From positions 806,001-870,000 of the forward strand of contig CP029202.1 in the NCBI GenBank assembly GCA_005222125.1: a DNA stretch of 64,000 nt. Reading direction: 5' to 3'. The position numbers were made by a program, and so were the translations under genes. Below, one piece after another: positions 53,131 to 62,459 of this stretch. Below the pieces are notes generated by a model that was given only the letters and a program-made list of their open reading frames with translations, did no database searches and was not told the DNA's origin. Source of the DNA: Spiroplasma melliferum. Lineage in GTDB: Bacteria > Bacillota_I > Bacilli_A > Mycoplasmatales > Mycoplasmataceae. The stretch's first letter is position 1; the number at the start of each line of letters is the position of its first letter.

Positions 53131-53220
53131 ACTTGCGCGGCACGCTCCGCGTGTTCGCTACGCTCAAAATAAACAATATTGAATAAATTACCGCTAATAA
53201 ATTACGCGGATAATTTATTC
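53131..53220. other. GC-rich hairpin cluster in the inner virus segment
   Basis: CACGC-TCC-GCGTG at 53141-53153 within a GC-rich island, and GAATAAATTACCGC / GCGG(A)TAATTTATTC (53181-53194, 53206-53220). GC-rich hairpins are exceptional in this AT-rich DNA; possible replication origin of the inner virus. Confidence 0.6.
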
Positions 53221-53301
53221 ATTTTCTTTTACATTATTAGTTACTATCTTATTAACAGTAATAATAACATTATCTTTTCCATACTTAGTTACTAAGGACC
53301 G
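53215..53301 (-). pseudogene. 3' fragment of a viral gene
   Basis: 28 codons, RSLVTKYGKDNVIITVNKIV and then TNNVKENE with stop; no start. Its 5' part is cut off at the IS-end repeat beginning near 53303. Confidence 0.5.
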
Positions 53302-53302
53302 C

Positions 53303-53385
53303 AAAATAAAATAATGTTTTCTTTCCATTAAAAAAATCAACTCCTTTCAAAGTTGATTTTTTTCTGCTTCATATTACAATTTACA
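53303..53385. repeat. IS-end repeat, second copy of the miniature element's right end
   Basis: About 83 bp similar to 7269-7351, including the AAATCAACT / AGTTGATTT hairpin and the terminal TTACAATTTACA. Confidence 0.75.
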
Positions 53386-53386
53386 A

Positions 53387-54349
53387 AATAAAATAAAATA
53401 TGATTTTATTTTTAATATAGATATATTTGAATATTTATTTTTTCCTATTGTTTCCAATCAAAGTTATAGACATTTTGATTTGAATTATTTAATTTTTAAT
53501 TCTAATTATAAAAATTTAATTAATATGGATATTATTAAAAATTCTAATTCTCAATATTTTATTAATGATGTTAAGCAAGATAATTTTTCTTTGGAAAGTT
53601 TTTTTCAAATTTTAGATTATTTTTATTCTAATATTTTAAGAGTTATATTTGATATTTCTAATTTTAAAGAATTTATTTATTTTAATTCTTCTAACGAGAA
53701 TACTGGTTTTGCTTTTTTTGTAAAAAATGGTTTTTTATTATATCCAAAATCAATGCTTTTTAATATTTTAAGATTCCCTGATTTATCAGCAACTTATTTA
53801 AACCCAATAGTTAATTTATATAATGCTTATAATATAAATGTTAATCAAAATTATTATTCTTTTTTTTCAAATTGACAATATCAAACTGATATTTTGCCTT
53901 CTAATAATGATAAGTATACTCAATCAATAAAATTATTAGATATGACAGATAAATCAAAATATCAAGGTTTTAATTTGATTACTTTTAATGCTATTAATAT
54001 TGGTAAAGATAGTTCTATTTCAGTTAATGGTTTTAATTTTAGCCTTTATAATGCTACTGATTGAAATAATGAAATTAATAATGGTAATATTTGACGAATA
54101 CCATATAAAAGTTGTAGTTGATATAATTTAGCGTGTCATATACAAAATGCGGCGATTTGATTGGTAAATAATTTGCCTGGTATGAAAGATGTATATAATT
54201 TTATTAATGGGATAGTACATGTATTTAGCAATGTGTCTGAGTTGTTTAATAATATTGGTAATTTATTTGCCTTTGATATTACATTTAAGATTATGTTAAG
54301 TTCTATTTTAGTGTTAGCGATGGTTAATGGACTTTTACGCTATTTTTAG
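53387..54349 (+). pseudogene. Large viral capsid protein gene, 3' fragment
   Basis: About 320 codons open from the inner block's boundary (NKIKYDFIFNIDIFEYLFFP onward) to a stop at 54347. It includes SCSWYNLACHIQNAAIWLVN and a hydrophobic C-terminus. Matches the 3' half of the decayed copy at 49342-51562. No start codon. Compared with that copy, a central part of roughly 100 residues seems to be missing between the two fragments. Confidence 0.75.
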
Positions 54350-55322
54350 TAGTAAAAATAATGTTGTTAAGAAAAAAAGTAAGGTGGTGCGATGGTTTAT
54401 CACGCACCACCTTACTTAAAGGGGTAAAAGTCGCGGAGCGACTTAGGGGCAACGCCCCTTTACTTGATAAGGCCATTCGTATAAAAACCCCATTTGCCAT
54501 TTGTTCAAATATTTTTGCTTGTTGACATTCAACAACATCATCATCAATTTCAATACCACGATTAAAAGGTGCTGGATGCATAATAATTGCTGTTGGTTTC
54601 ATTGTTGCAACTAATTCAGATGTTAACTTATAATTTCGTAAATAATCTAAATGATATTTTTCATCAGCATGAAATCGTTCAAACTGATAGCGTAATAACA
54701 TTACAACATCCATTTTCGGCAAAGTTGCTTTAAAATCAACAGGTGTTACACCAGGTAATTGTAATTCATTAATTCATGTTGTATAAACATTCATTCCTAA
54801 TTTTTGCATAATTTGAATATTAGTTTTTGCAACTCGTGAATATTTAATATCTCCAACAATTATAATATTTAATCCTTTAAATTCACCAAAATGTTCTTTA
54901 ATTGTTAACAAATCTAATAAACTTTGGGTTGGATGATTTCCTGACCCATCACCACCATTTAAGATTGGGATTTTAATTTTATTAGCAAGTTGATGATAAT
55001 AATTATTTTCTGGATGACGAATAACTAAAGCATCAACCCCTAACGCTTCAAATGTTTTAACTGTATCATATAAAGTTTCTCCTTTTTTTGTTGCACTAAA
55101 TAATTCATTAAAATTTAATGTTTTACAACCTAATTTATGTGCTGCAACATCAAACGAATAATGTGTTCTTGTTGATGGTTCGAAAAAAAGATTTGCCACA
55201 ATTTTTGTTTGTTGATAGTTTACTTTTTTTTCATTATTTTTAAATTGTAATGCTGTCGTCAATATTCCATGAACATCATATTCAGTTCAATTTTCTAAAT
55301 TAAATAAACTTTTATTTTTCAT
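54324..55322 (-). CDS. pyrB: Aspartate carbamoyltransferase with virus-encoded C-terminal tail
   Basis: 332 residues. The carbamoyl-phosphate motif is FFEPSTRTHYSF, with GGDGSGNHPTQSLLD, DVVMLLRYQFERF and MHPAPFNRGIEI. It commits aspartate to pyrimidine synthesis. After GVFIRMAL the homology stops and 50 residues are read from viral hairpin DNA (SSKGALPLSRSATFTPLS...). Native PyrB probably ended about eight residues after RMAL (INNILADN), a sequence found just before pyrC. Whether the tailed enzyme is active is unknown. Confidence 0.9.
54377..54459. other. Three GC-rich hairpins at the viral end
   Basis: 15-bp stem AAGTAAGGTGGTGCG / CGCACCACCTTACTT (54377-54391, 54403-54417); AAGTCGC-GGA-GCGACTT (54428-54444); AGGGGC-AAC-GCCCCT (54445-54459). 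Candidate single-stranded-virus replication origin or packaging signal; it is also translated as the pyrB tail. Confidence 0.8.
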
Positions 55323-55360
55323 TAAAAATAACCTCACTTTCCTGATTTCTAATAAACATA

Positions 55361-55412
55361 AAAAAAACTTACTTAATTAATAAGATAATTTCCAATTAAT
55401 TAAGTAAGTTTT
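55361..55412 (-). terminator. pyrB attenuator
   Basis: Perfect 18-bp stem AAAACTTACTTAATTAAT (plus-strand 55364-55381) and complement (55395-55412), followed on the minus strand by a T run, 39 bp upstream of the pyrB start. Confidence 0.9.
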
Positions 55413-55526
55413 AAAATTATGGGGAGAGAATAAAATTAAGCACAAATAAGAAATAAAAACAATGGCTTTTTGTAACAAAAGTCTAATGTTATTTTTCACA
55501 TAATTGTTCTGATTTGTCATTTGCAT
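55377..55526 (-). CDS. Putative pyrB leader peptide (49 aa)
   Basis: Frame starting MQMTNQNNYVKNNIRLLLQK after AAGGTGAT and ending ...INWKLSY inside the attenuator stem. The upstream part is U-rich (FISYLCLILFS region). A ribosome translating to the end would cover the 5' arm of the terminator. This is the geometry of E. coli pyrL-pyrBI attenuation, where coupling of transcription and translation at a U-rich pause senses UTP. Not proven here. Confidence 0.55.
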   Translation of the reverse strand: MQMTNQNNYVKNNIRLLLQKAIVFISYLCLILFSPHNFKTYLINWKLSY

Positions 55527-55547
55527 TTATTATCACCTTAATAATAC

Positions 55548-55575
55548 ATATTACCATAATTATTATATTTGTAAA
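55548..55575 (-). promoter_or_regulatory. pyrB leader promoter
   Basis: TTTACA (55570-55575) and TAATAT (55548-55553) separated by 16 nt on the minus strand; the predicted start site is just before the leader-peptide SD. Confidence 0.65.
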
Positions 55576-55608
55576 GATAAAAACAAAAAAAATATTAGAA
55601 TTTTAAGA

Positions 55609-56721
55609 TTAAAATTCTGATTGTGTCATTGAATTAATGCCCCCACCACCAATAATTATTTCGCGTGCATAAATAGGAATTACTTTCCGCTTTGGAAAAC
55701 ATTTTCGTAATACCATAATTGCTTTTTGATCATACACTGGGTCACCAAAAATTGGACAAATTAACGCTTTATTGACAAAATGAAAATTAAGATAACTAGC
55801 GGGAAGGCGGAAACCTGGCATTCGGTGTTTAAAACGTAAACTACATTCACGATCAATTGCTTCTCGTTGTGTTAAAAATAATGGAATTGGTTGATAAATT
55901 TTAGTAATTTTTAGTTTTCGTCCTTTGGCATCAGTTGTTGATTCTAACAATGACAAAGCTTCTACACTTCGTTCATACTGTGGATCATCTTTATTGTCTG
56001 TTCATGCTAATAATACATGTCCTGGCTCAACAATTTGAAGTAAATTGTTAATATGACCACACGCTTCATCATTATATAGTCCGCGCGGAATTCAAATAAT
56101 TTTTTTAACATTTAAATATTGCTTTAAATATTGTTCAATTTCAAGTTTTGTTAAAGTCGGATTTCGATTAGGGTTTAATAAACATTCTTCTGTTGTATAT
56201 AATGTTCCTTCTCCATCAACATTAATACTCCCACTTTCCAACACCAATGGACAAACATAATAATCAACACCACTAGTATTGGCCATTGTAATAGCCACTT
56301 TATTGTCCACATTATAGTCTCATTTAAAATTTTTTGCTTTTAACATTAAACTATTTTGCATTCCTCAGCCATTGAATTCAAAACTAACCGCACGGTGTTC
56401 TCCATTTTCATTTACTAAATAAAGTGCTCCTATATCACGCGCCCAACTATCATAATAATGTGTTTTTATTAAGTTAATATTACTATTTGCTAGCATTTTT
56501 TTAACTCGTAAGTAATTCTGTTCATTAACAATCATTTGGACTGGTTCATAATTACTAATAATTTTAGCAACTAATGCAAAAATTTTTTGCGCGGGAAAAG
56601 CGTCTTTCTGTCAATTGTCCTTCATATGCGGTCATATCATTCAAGTTTGGATGTGATTGCTTGTTTCTCCTGGTAAATAAAACCCATCTTCTTGCGGAGT
56701 TGTTGTTAATAATTTACTCAT
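55609..56721 (-). CDS. Agmatine deiminase homologue lacking catalytic residues
   Basis: 370 residues with the full AguA-type scaffold: [62 protein letters not shown] and RLPASYLNF. In the enzyme family the last motif is usually GGNIHCITQQ with the catalytic Cys; here it reads [14 protein letters not shown] is GSIN and GHID is GHINN. With Cys to Ser and two His/Asp changes it is unlikely to hydrolyse agmatine. The reading frame is otherwise intact, so it may have another role or have recently lost activity. Several TGA (Trp) codons. Confidence 0.85.
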
Positions 56722-56872
56722 TTATAGTTCCTCCGTTCTAAATAGCACCGACTATTTTATTAATAAAGAAAAATATAATTAAAAATATTATTTGTTATTT
56801 AAAACAAATAATATATAAATGATTATTATTAAAAATCATTTTTAAGCAAAAATTTTCAATATAGATATTTTT

Positions 56873-57256
56873 TTAATACGTTTGATTTAAAATATTAATT
56901 TCAAAAGAAACTGGCGAAGATGGCACAATTTGACTAATACTTGCAATACAACGGATAATCATTTTTCCCTGAGGTTTTAATTTACAAAGAACCTTAATTT
57001 TGTTTGTTAGAGCAAAATTTAATTTTAAACAAGTATTAAAAACTTCTGTTGCCACAGTTGGATTAACAATTTTAAGCTTAAATGAATCTCATTCTTTTTC
57101 TAAATGCCTTTGATGATAATTAACTCGTAATTTATCAACTTGGATTTCATTTTGATATAAAATAATATCTGTCATTTCTGATTGTTTAATATAATTTGAA
57201 CCTAAATCAGAAAAACATAATTGTAAATAATCAATTTCAAAAAGATTAACTGCCAT
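56873..57256 (-). CDS. Hypothetical protein (about 127 aa)
   Basis: Begins MAVNLFEIDYLQLCFSDLGS; the C-terminal half is beta-rich (KIKVLCKLKPQGKMIIRCIA). No signal peptide or membrane segment. GGTGA lies 5 nt before this ATG, whereas the ATG 7 codons upstream (57277) has no close SD; the longer form is possible. It stands alone between aguA-like and thrS. Not recognised. Confidence 0.6.
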
Positions 57257-57277
57257 TTCTTCACCAATTTTCCTCAT

Positions 57278-57612
57278 ATTATTCTAACCTTACCATAAAT
57301 ACAATAAACTAGCAAATATCTTGTGTTAAAAATAAAGTTAAAGCTGTGATGTCAAAGAGAGGGTAATTGTTTTTCTTAAAATTAATTAATACGACAAAAT
57401 ACTTGTTTTTGATTAATTGTAAATTTATAACAATTTTAGTTGTTGATGCAGACAGCAACTAAAGTAACAATCCTTTTCAGTTAAACGATTTAACATTATA
57501 ATTCTAGTTTTGCTTTATAATATTTATTATAAAAACTAAATATAAATATTAGCAAATATTTATCCATTAAAAAGTTTTTTCCACTTTTAGTTTATCATAA
57601 TTTTGGGGTGCG
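57278..57612. other. Intergenic region, no gene seen
   Basis: AT-rich; contains a short inverted repeat TTTAGTTG / CAACTAAA around 57437-57464. No promoter or gene stands out. Confidence 0.4.
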
Positions 57613-57645
57613 AAAAAAAAAAAAAAAAAGGAAATAAAATTTTCC
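57613..57645 (-). terminator. thrS terminator with 17-nt T run
   Basis: GGAAAATTTTATTTCC hairpin followed by 17 T on the minus strand, 18 bp past the thrS stop. Confidence 0.85.
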
Positions 57646-57662
57646 TGAAAAAAATATTTTTT

Positions 57663-59579
57663 TTAAATTTTATTAATAATTTGCTCATTAATTAAAATAA
57701 TAAATTTATCAAAAGTAGTAGTAATTTGATCTTCTTGCCCGTAAATTCGATAAGTAATCATTTTTTTATCCCGTTCTTGATCACCAATAACGATTTGATA
57801 TGGAATTTTAGCAACTTGTGCTTCTCGGATTTTATAACTTAAACGTTCATCACGATCATCAATTGTTGTACGTAATTTTAACTTTTTAAATTGCCGGTGT
57901 AATTCATTAACATATTCCAAATGATGCTCATTATTAACTGGAATTATGACAATTTGTTTTGGAGCTAATCAAAATGGTAAAACTCCTTTTGTTTGTTCTA
58001 ATAAAATTGCTATAAAACGCTCATAAGTCCCAATTAAACCACGATGTAACATTACTGGCATTGCTTTTGCCCCTGTTGCATCAATATAACTTAAATTAAA
58101 TTTTTTTGGTAATAAAAAATCAAATTGTAAGGTTGAAACAGTAATTTCATGGTTTAATGCTGTCTTAATTTGAATATCCAACTTTGGTCCATAAAATGCT
58201 GCTTCTCCAATCATTGGCACATATGGAATTTTTAAATCATCTAATGCTTCTTGCAACATTTGTTCAGCATGATTTCACATTTGATTATCATCATAATATT
58301 TTTCCTTATTTGCTGGATCACGTAATGACAATGAGTAATAATCAACAGTAATTTTTAAATCTGTTAAAACTTCATTAATTAATTTAAAACAACGTTTAAA
58401 CTCTTCTTTCAACTGGTCATGACGTAAAAAGATATGCGAATCAGTTAATTGCATCATTCGTACTCGTTCTAGACCTGTTAAACTTCCTGATGTCTCATAT
58501 CGATGTAAAATAGCATGCTCAGCAATTCGTAATGGTAACTCACGATAACTACGTTGTTTATAATTATAAACAGCAATATGATGAGGGCAAGCCATTGGGC
58601 GTAAAACACTAATTTCATTATCTTGTGCCATCGGGGCAAACATATTTTCTTGGTAATGATCCCAGTGACCAGAAATTTTATACATTTCACTAGTTCCAAT
58701 AACTGGTGTATCAACCTCAATAAAATCATATTCTCATTCTTTTTCTCGGATATATTCTTGGAGCACTTTTTTTAATGCCATCCCATTTGGTAACCAAATC
58801 GGTAAACCGGGTCCAACTAATTTATCAAAAGTAAAAATTTCTAAATCCTTCCCAATTTTACGATGATCACGCTCTCTTCGTTCTTCATATGCGAATAATA
58901 CTTGTTCAAATAATTCACGTGAAAAATGTGAACTTCCAGTTAATCGTTGCAACATTTTATTTTTAGCATCATCTTGTCAATATGCTCCTGCTAAGCTTCA
59001 AAGTTTCAGGACTTTAATATGTTTCAAACTTGTAACTGGATAAGTATTTGGCAAATACAATTCATTCCCAAGTAAATATCCACCTTGTTCTGCCCCTGTT
59101 TCTGCACAAAAAGTTAATAAATAGGGATTGTTATTATATCATTTTTTTGCATCGGCTAGTGCCCCTAAAACAGGCTTAATAGCAAGATTATTATTAATTA
59201 ACTTTGTTACTTCCTGTTCTAAAGCACTAAGATCAGTTTCTTTTAAATGTGGTTCCACATCAAAGTCAACTAAAAAGGTATCATCTTGTACGGCAATTTT
59301 AGCAATTTTAGCGGTTGGATGTAAATTAGTAATTGCCTTTGCTGTTATTAATGCTGTTGTATAATGCAAAATTGCTAAAGCTAGCGGTGATTTATCAGTA
59401 ATAATTTCTAATGTTCCATCAGTTGTTACTAAATAGTCTAAACCACGAACTTGACCAGCAAAAACTCCACCAAAGGCAGCTTTTCCTAAACTTGATGCAA
59501 TACTACTTGCTATAGCATGAATTGTTTGTGGTGTCTTAAATTCACGAACTTGACCATCCGGTAATGTAATTTTAATCAT
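57663..59579 (-). CDS. thrS: Threonyl-tRNA synthetase
   Basis: 638 residues. The N-terminal TGS domain ([20 protein letters not shown]) is followed by the catalytic class II core: motif 2 [20 protein letters not shown], zinc ligands in [12 protein letters not shown], and motif 3 [17 protein letters not shown], then an anticodon-binding domain ([20 protein letters not shown]). It charges tRNA-Thr. Multiple TGA (Trp) codons divide the frame. Preceded by a T-box leader that should control it by tRNA-Thr charging. Confidence 0.97.
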
Positions 59580-59591
59580 TTGTCATCTTCC

Positions 59592-59830
59592 TTTCCAAAA
59601 AGTAAAACTCGCTCCCAATATTACTTAAAGCAATAATACTAGGAGCGAGTTCTTCGCGGTACCATCCTAATTAAATTAGGATTTAACCTAATTTATCTTT
59701 CACACTTAATAACGAAAAGTGCTTAAACGTAAACTAATTGCTGTTACTAGTAATCTAATCATTCTTTTATTAAGCTTCCATCACCCTTAACTTGCTGAGA
59801 AAAGAGGAAGATTAGACCATGGGTAACTAG
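59592..59830 (-). promoter_or_regulatory. T-box riboswitch leader of thrS
   Basis: On the minus strand the T-box sequence TTAGGATGGTACCGCG is followed by the terminator AACTCGCTCC / GGGAGCGAGTT with a T-rich end. Upstream, GGTCTAATC and GATTAGATTAC can pair as stem I, and ACT (Thr) lies in GATTACTAGT where the specifier is expected. Uncharged tRNA-Thr should favour antitermination. Confidence 0.88.
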
Positions 59831-59835
59831 TTTAA

Positions 59836-61272
59836 TTATTTAATTGTAATTTCTTTAATTTCTTCATTGCGAGCAAATAGAATTGTTGAACCAATTTTTG
59901 CCCCTCATTTTTTTGCCACTTCACAAATTGCTTTTTCATCTGTTTTAAATGCTTCATAATTATCAACTTTATTCATAAAAATTGAATGTCATGATCCAAA
60001 GGCAGTATATAATTCTGGTAATGGACTAACTCCTAAAATTACCACATTTGGGCGGAATTTTGAAATTGTTTTTAATAATTCCCCTGTATTTGAGACAACA
60101 ACGGCATACTCATATTTTCCATCTTTACATTTATTTGCTAATTTTTTAGCAATATCAGCGCGTGGGCCTGTTGTTGAATTCATAGCGTCTTCTAATTGCT
60201 TTTCATAGTACAATTTTGAATAAAATTCATGCTCTGCTCGTTTGTTAATCATTGCCATTGTATGAACAGCAATAAACGGATAATCACCATTTGCTGATTC
60301 ACCTGATAACATCGTTGCATCAGAACCTAATTCTGTTGCAAAATAAACATCAGTTACTTCTGCTCGCGTTGGCGATGGATTTTCTGTCATTGTTTCTAAC
60401 ATTTGTGTTGCAACAATAACAATTTTCCCTGCTTCACGACATTTACTAATAATAATTTTTTCTCAATATGGAACATCATAATAAGGAATTTCTAAACCTA
60501 AATCTCCCCGTGCAACCATAATTCCATCAGCAGCGGCAATAATTTCATCAATATTATTAATTCCAATTTGTGATTCAATTTTGGCAATAATTTGAACATG
60601 TTCAGCTTTACACTCTTTTAATAATTTGCGAATTTCTTTGATATTACCAGCTGTGTTAACAAATGATGCTGCAATATAGTCAATCCCTTGTTCAACTCCA
60701 AATTTAATATCATTAATATCTTTTTCAGCTAAAAATGGTAATGTAAAGTCAACCCCTGGTAAATTAATTCGTTTGTTTGTTTTAACAATATGATGGTTGA
60801 AAGCTTTTGTTTCAATAATGCCTGGTTTAATACCAGTAACATTTAACTGTAATTTTCCATCATCAACTAGCACCACATCACCAACTTTTAAATCTTGTGA
60901 CATATCATATGAAACAGTGATTTCTGTTCCAGTTCCTTCACGGTTTTGATATTCCGTTGGTAATGAATAAATCGTAACTGTTGCTCCAGCAACAATTTCT
61001 TGTTTCCCACCTTTCATTATTCCAACACGAATTTCTGGTCCTTTCGTATCTAATAACACTGAAATTGGTTTTCCAATTTTAGCACTAACTTCTCGTGCTC
61101 ATACAATTCGTGCTCCTTGTTCAGCATGATCTCCATGTGAAAAGTTTAAGCGAATTGTTGTCATTCCTGTTTTAAACAATTCTTCAATGGCTCCCGCTGA
61201 ATGTGTACTTGGCCCAATTGTTGTAATAATTTTCGTTCTTTTCATTTTCTCGTTAATATTAAATTTATCCAT
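59836..61272 (-). CDS. pyk: Pyruvate kinase
   Basis: 478 residues. Motifs: TTIGPSTHS, RLNFSHGDH, LLDTKGPEIR, IIAKIESQIGI, MVARGDLGLEIP and ETMTENPSPTRAEVTDV. It makes pyruvate and ATP at the end of glycolysis. Translated directly downstream of pfkA; the pfk-pyk order is as in S. citri. Three TGA (Trp) codons. Confidence 0.97.
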
Positions 61273-61325
61273 TCTTTTGACAATCTCCTTCTAAAAATAT
61301 CTTACCACCTTATTTTATCGCAAAA

Positions 61326-62309
61326 TTATGATTTTTGATAAATATTCTGATTTAATTGATCAAATTTAGCTCAAATTTCTTTCCGTGATGAACGCGGAAT
61401 ACTTAATGCTTCCATAATTGGACGAGCAATAATTTGATCACCTTGATTGCCAATTGCTAAACCACCTACGCCTGCAATAATTTGTTCAACAGCAAATTGT
61501 GCCATTTGAAAAGCACGATAACGGTCCATGGCCGTTGGATTACCACCCCGTTGAGTGTGTCCTAAAACTGTTGCACGAGTAATGTAACCACTTTTACTTT
61601 CAACTAATTTTGCTAATTTATGCACATCGGGATAAATCATTTCACTAACAACAACAATGACACTTCGCTTTTGTGCTTGATGTAACATCGCAACCCGATT
61701 AGCAATTTCTGTTTCAGATAAAGCAGCTTCATTAATTGAAATAATATCTGCTCCACCAGCAATCCCAGCGTATAAAGCAATATCACCGCAAGCATGACCC
61801 ATTACTTCAACAATTGAACAACGATTATGTGATTGCATTGTATCACGCAAGCGGTCAATTGCTTCAACAACAATATTAATTGCAGTATCAAACCCAATCG
61901 TATAATCTGATGAAGTGATATCATTATCAATTGTTCCCGGTAAAGCAATACAATTAATTCCCAACTCTGTTAACCGTTGAGCACCTTGATAACTACCATC
62001 ACCACCAATAACTACTAATGCCGCAATTTCTTGCTTTTTTAAAATATCAACAGCTTTTTTTTGTACTTCTGGGTCTTTAAATTCCGGTAAGCGTGCACTT
62101 CCAATCACAGTTCCCCCTAAACGCATAATACTATCCGCAAAATTATTATCAACAACTTCCATTCAATTATTAATTAATCCTAAATAACCATCACGAATAA
62201 TATATGTTTCTAGTCCTTTTGCATGTGCTGTTTTAATAACTCCCGCAATTGCAGCATTCATTCCTTGTGAATCACCACCAGATGTTAAAATTCCAATTTT
62301 TTTAAGCAT
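61326..62309 (-). CDS. pfkA: 6-phosphofructokinase
   Basis: 327 residues: [24 protein letters not shown] (ATP), LPGTIDNDI with the catalytic Asp, and [15 protein letters not shown]. The second motif is usually PKTIDNDL; here PGTIDND. It phosphorylates fructose 6-phosphate. 54 bp upstream of pyk; spiralin lies upstream with a terminator in between. Confidence 0.97.
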
Positions 62310-62403
62310 GCTTTTTCTCCTTCTCTTTTGCTTGTTTCATCTTGTTTATATTAATTTTAGTTGATATTCTAAGATTGTAAAGATTTTTTTAACTAAAAAA
62401 CAG

Positions 62404-62429
62404 AAAAAACACTTATTAAAGTGTTTTTT
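62404..62429 (-). terminator. Spiralin gene terminator
   Basis: Stem AAAAAACACTT / AAGTGTTTTTT with a short loop, about 30 bp past the spi stop. Confidence 0.9.
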
Positions 62430-62459
62430 ATTTTGTTCTAAATAAGAAAAAGTTAATTC

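Larger units (their letters stand above)
47777..53385. mobile_element. 5.6 kb block with IS30-type inverted ends inside the viral capsid gene
   Basis: Bounded by TGTAAATTGTAA (47777-47788) and TTACAATTTACA (53374-53385). It carries an IS30-family transposase, a virus-derived lipoprotein, a decayed capsid gene, a DNA-binding protein and a second coat gene. The capsid gene of the outer virus is found on both sides. The interior is mostly on the minus strand. Likely built by transposition plus capture or recombination with another plectrovirus. Confidence 0.65.
41943..54466. mobile_element. Integrated SpV1-like plectrovirus DNA (about 12.5 kb, nested)
   Basis: Runs from the pyrC upstream region to the 3' end of pyrB. 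It contains Rep, small Zn-finger and membrane proteins, a coat protein, a Zot-like ATPase and a split large capsid gene on the plus strand, with a 5.6 kb inner block (47777-53385) of IS30-type and inverted viral sequence. The left boundary is inferred from the pyrB/pyrC reconstruction and the right from where pyrB homology stops, so both are accurate to perhaps 20 bp. Confidence 0.85.
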
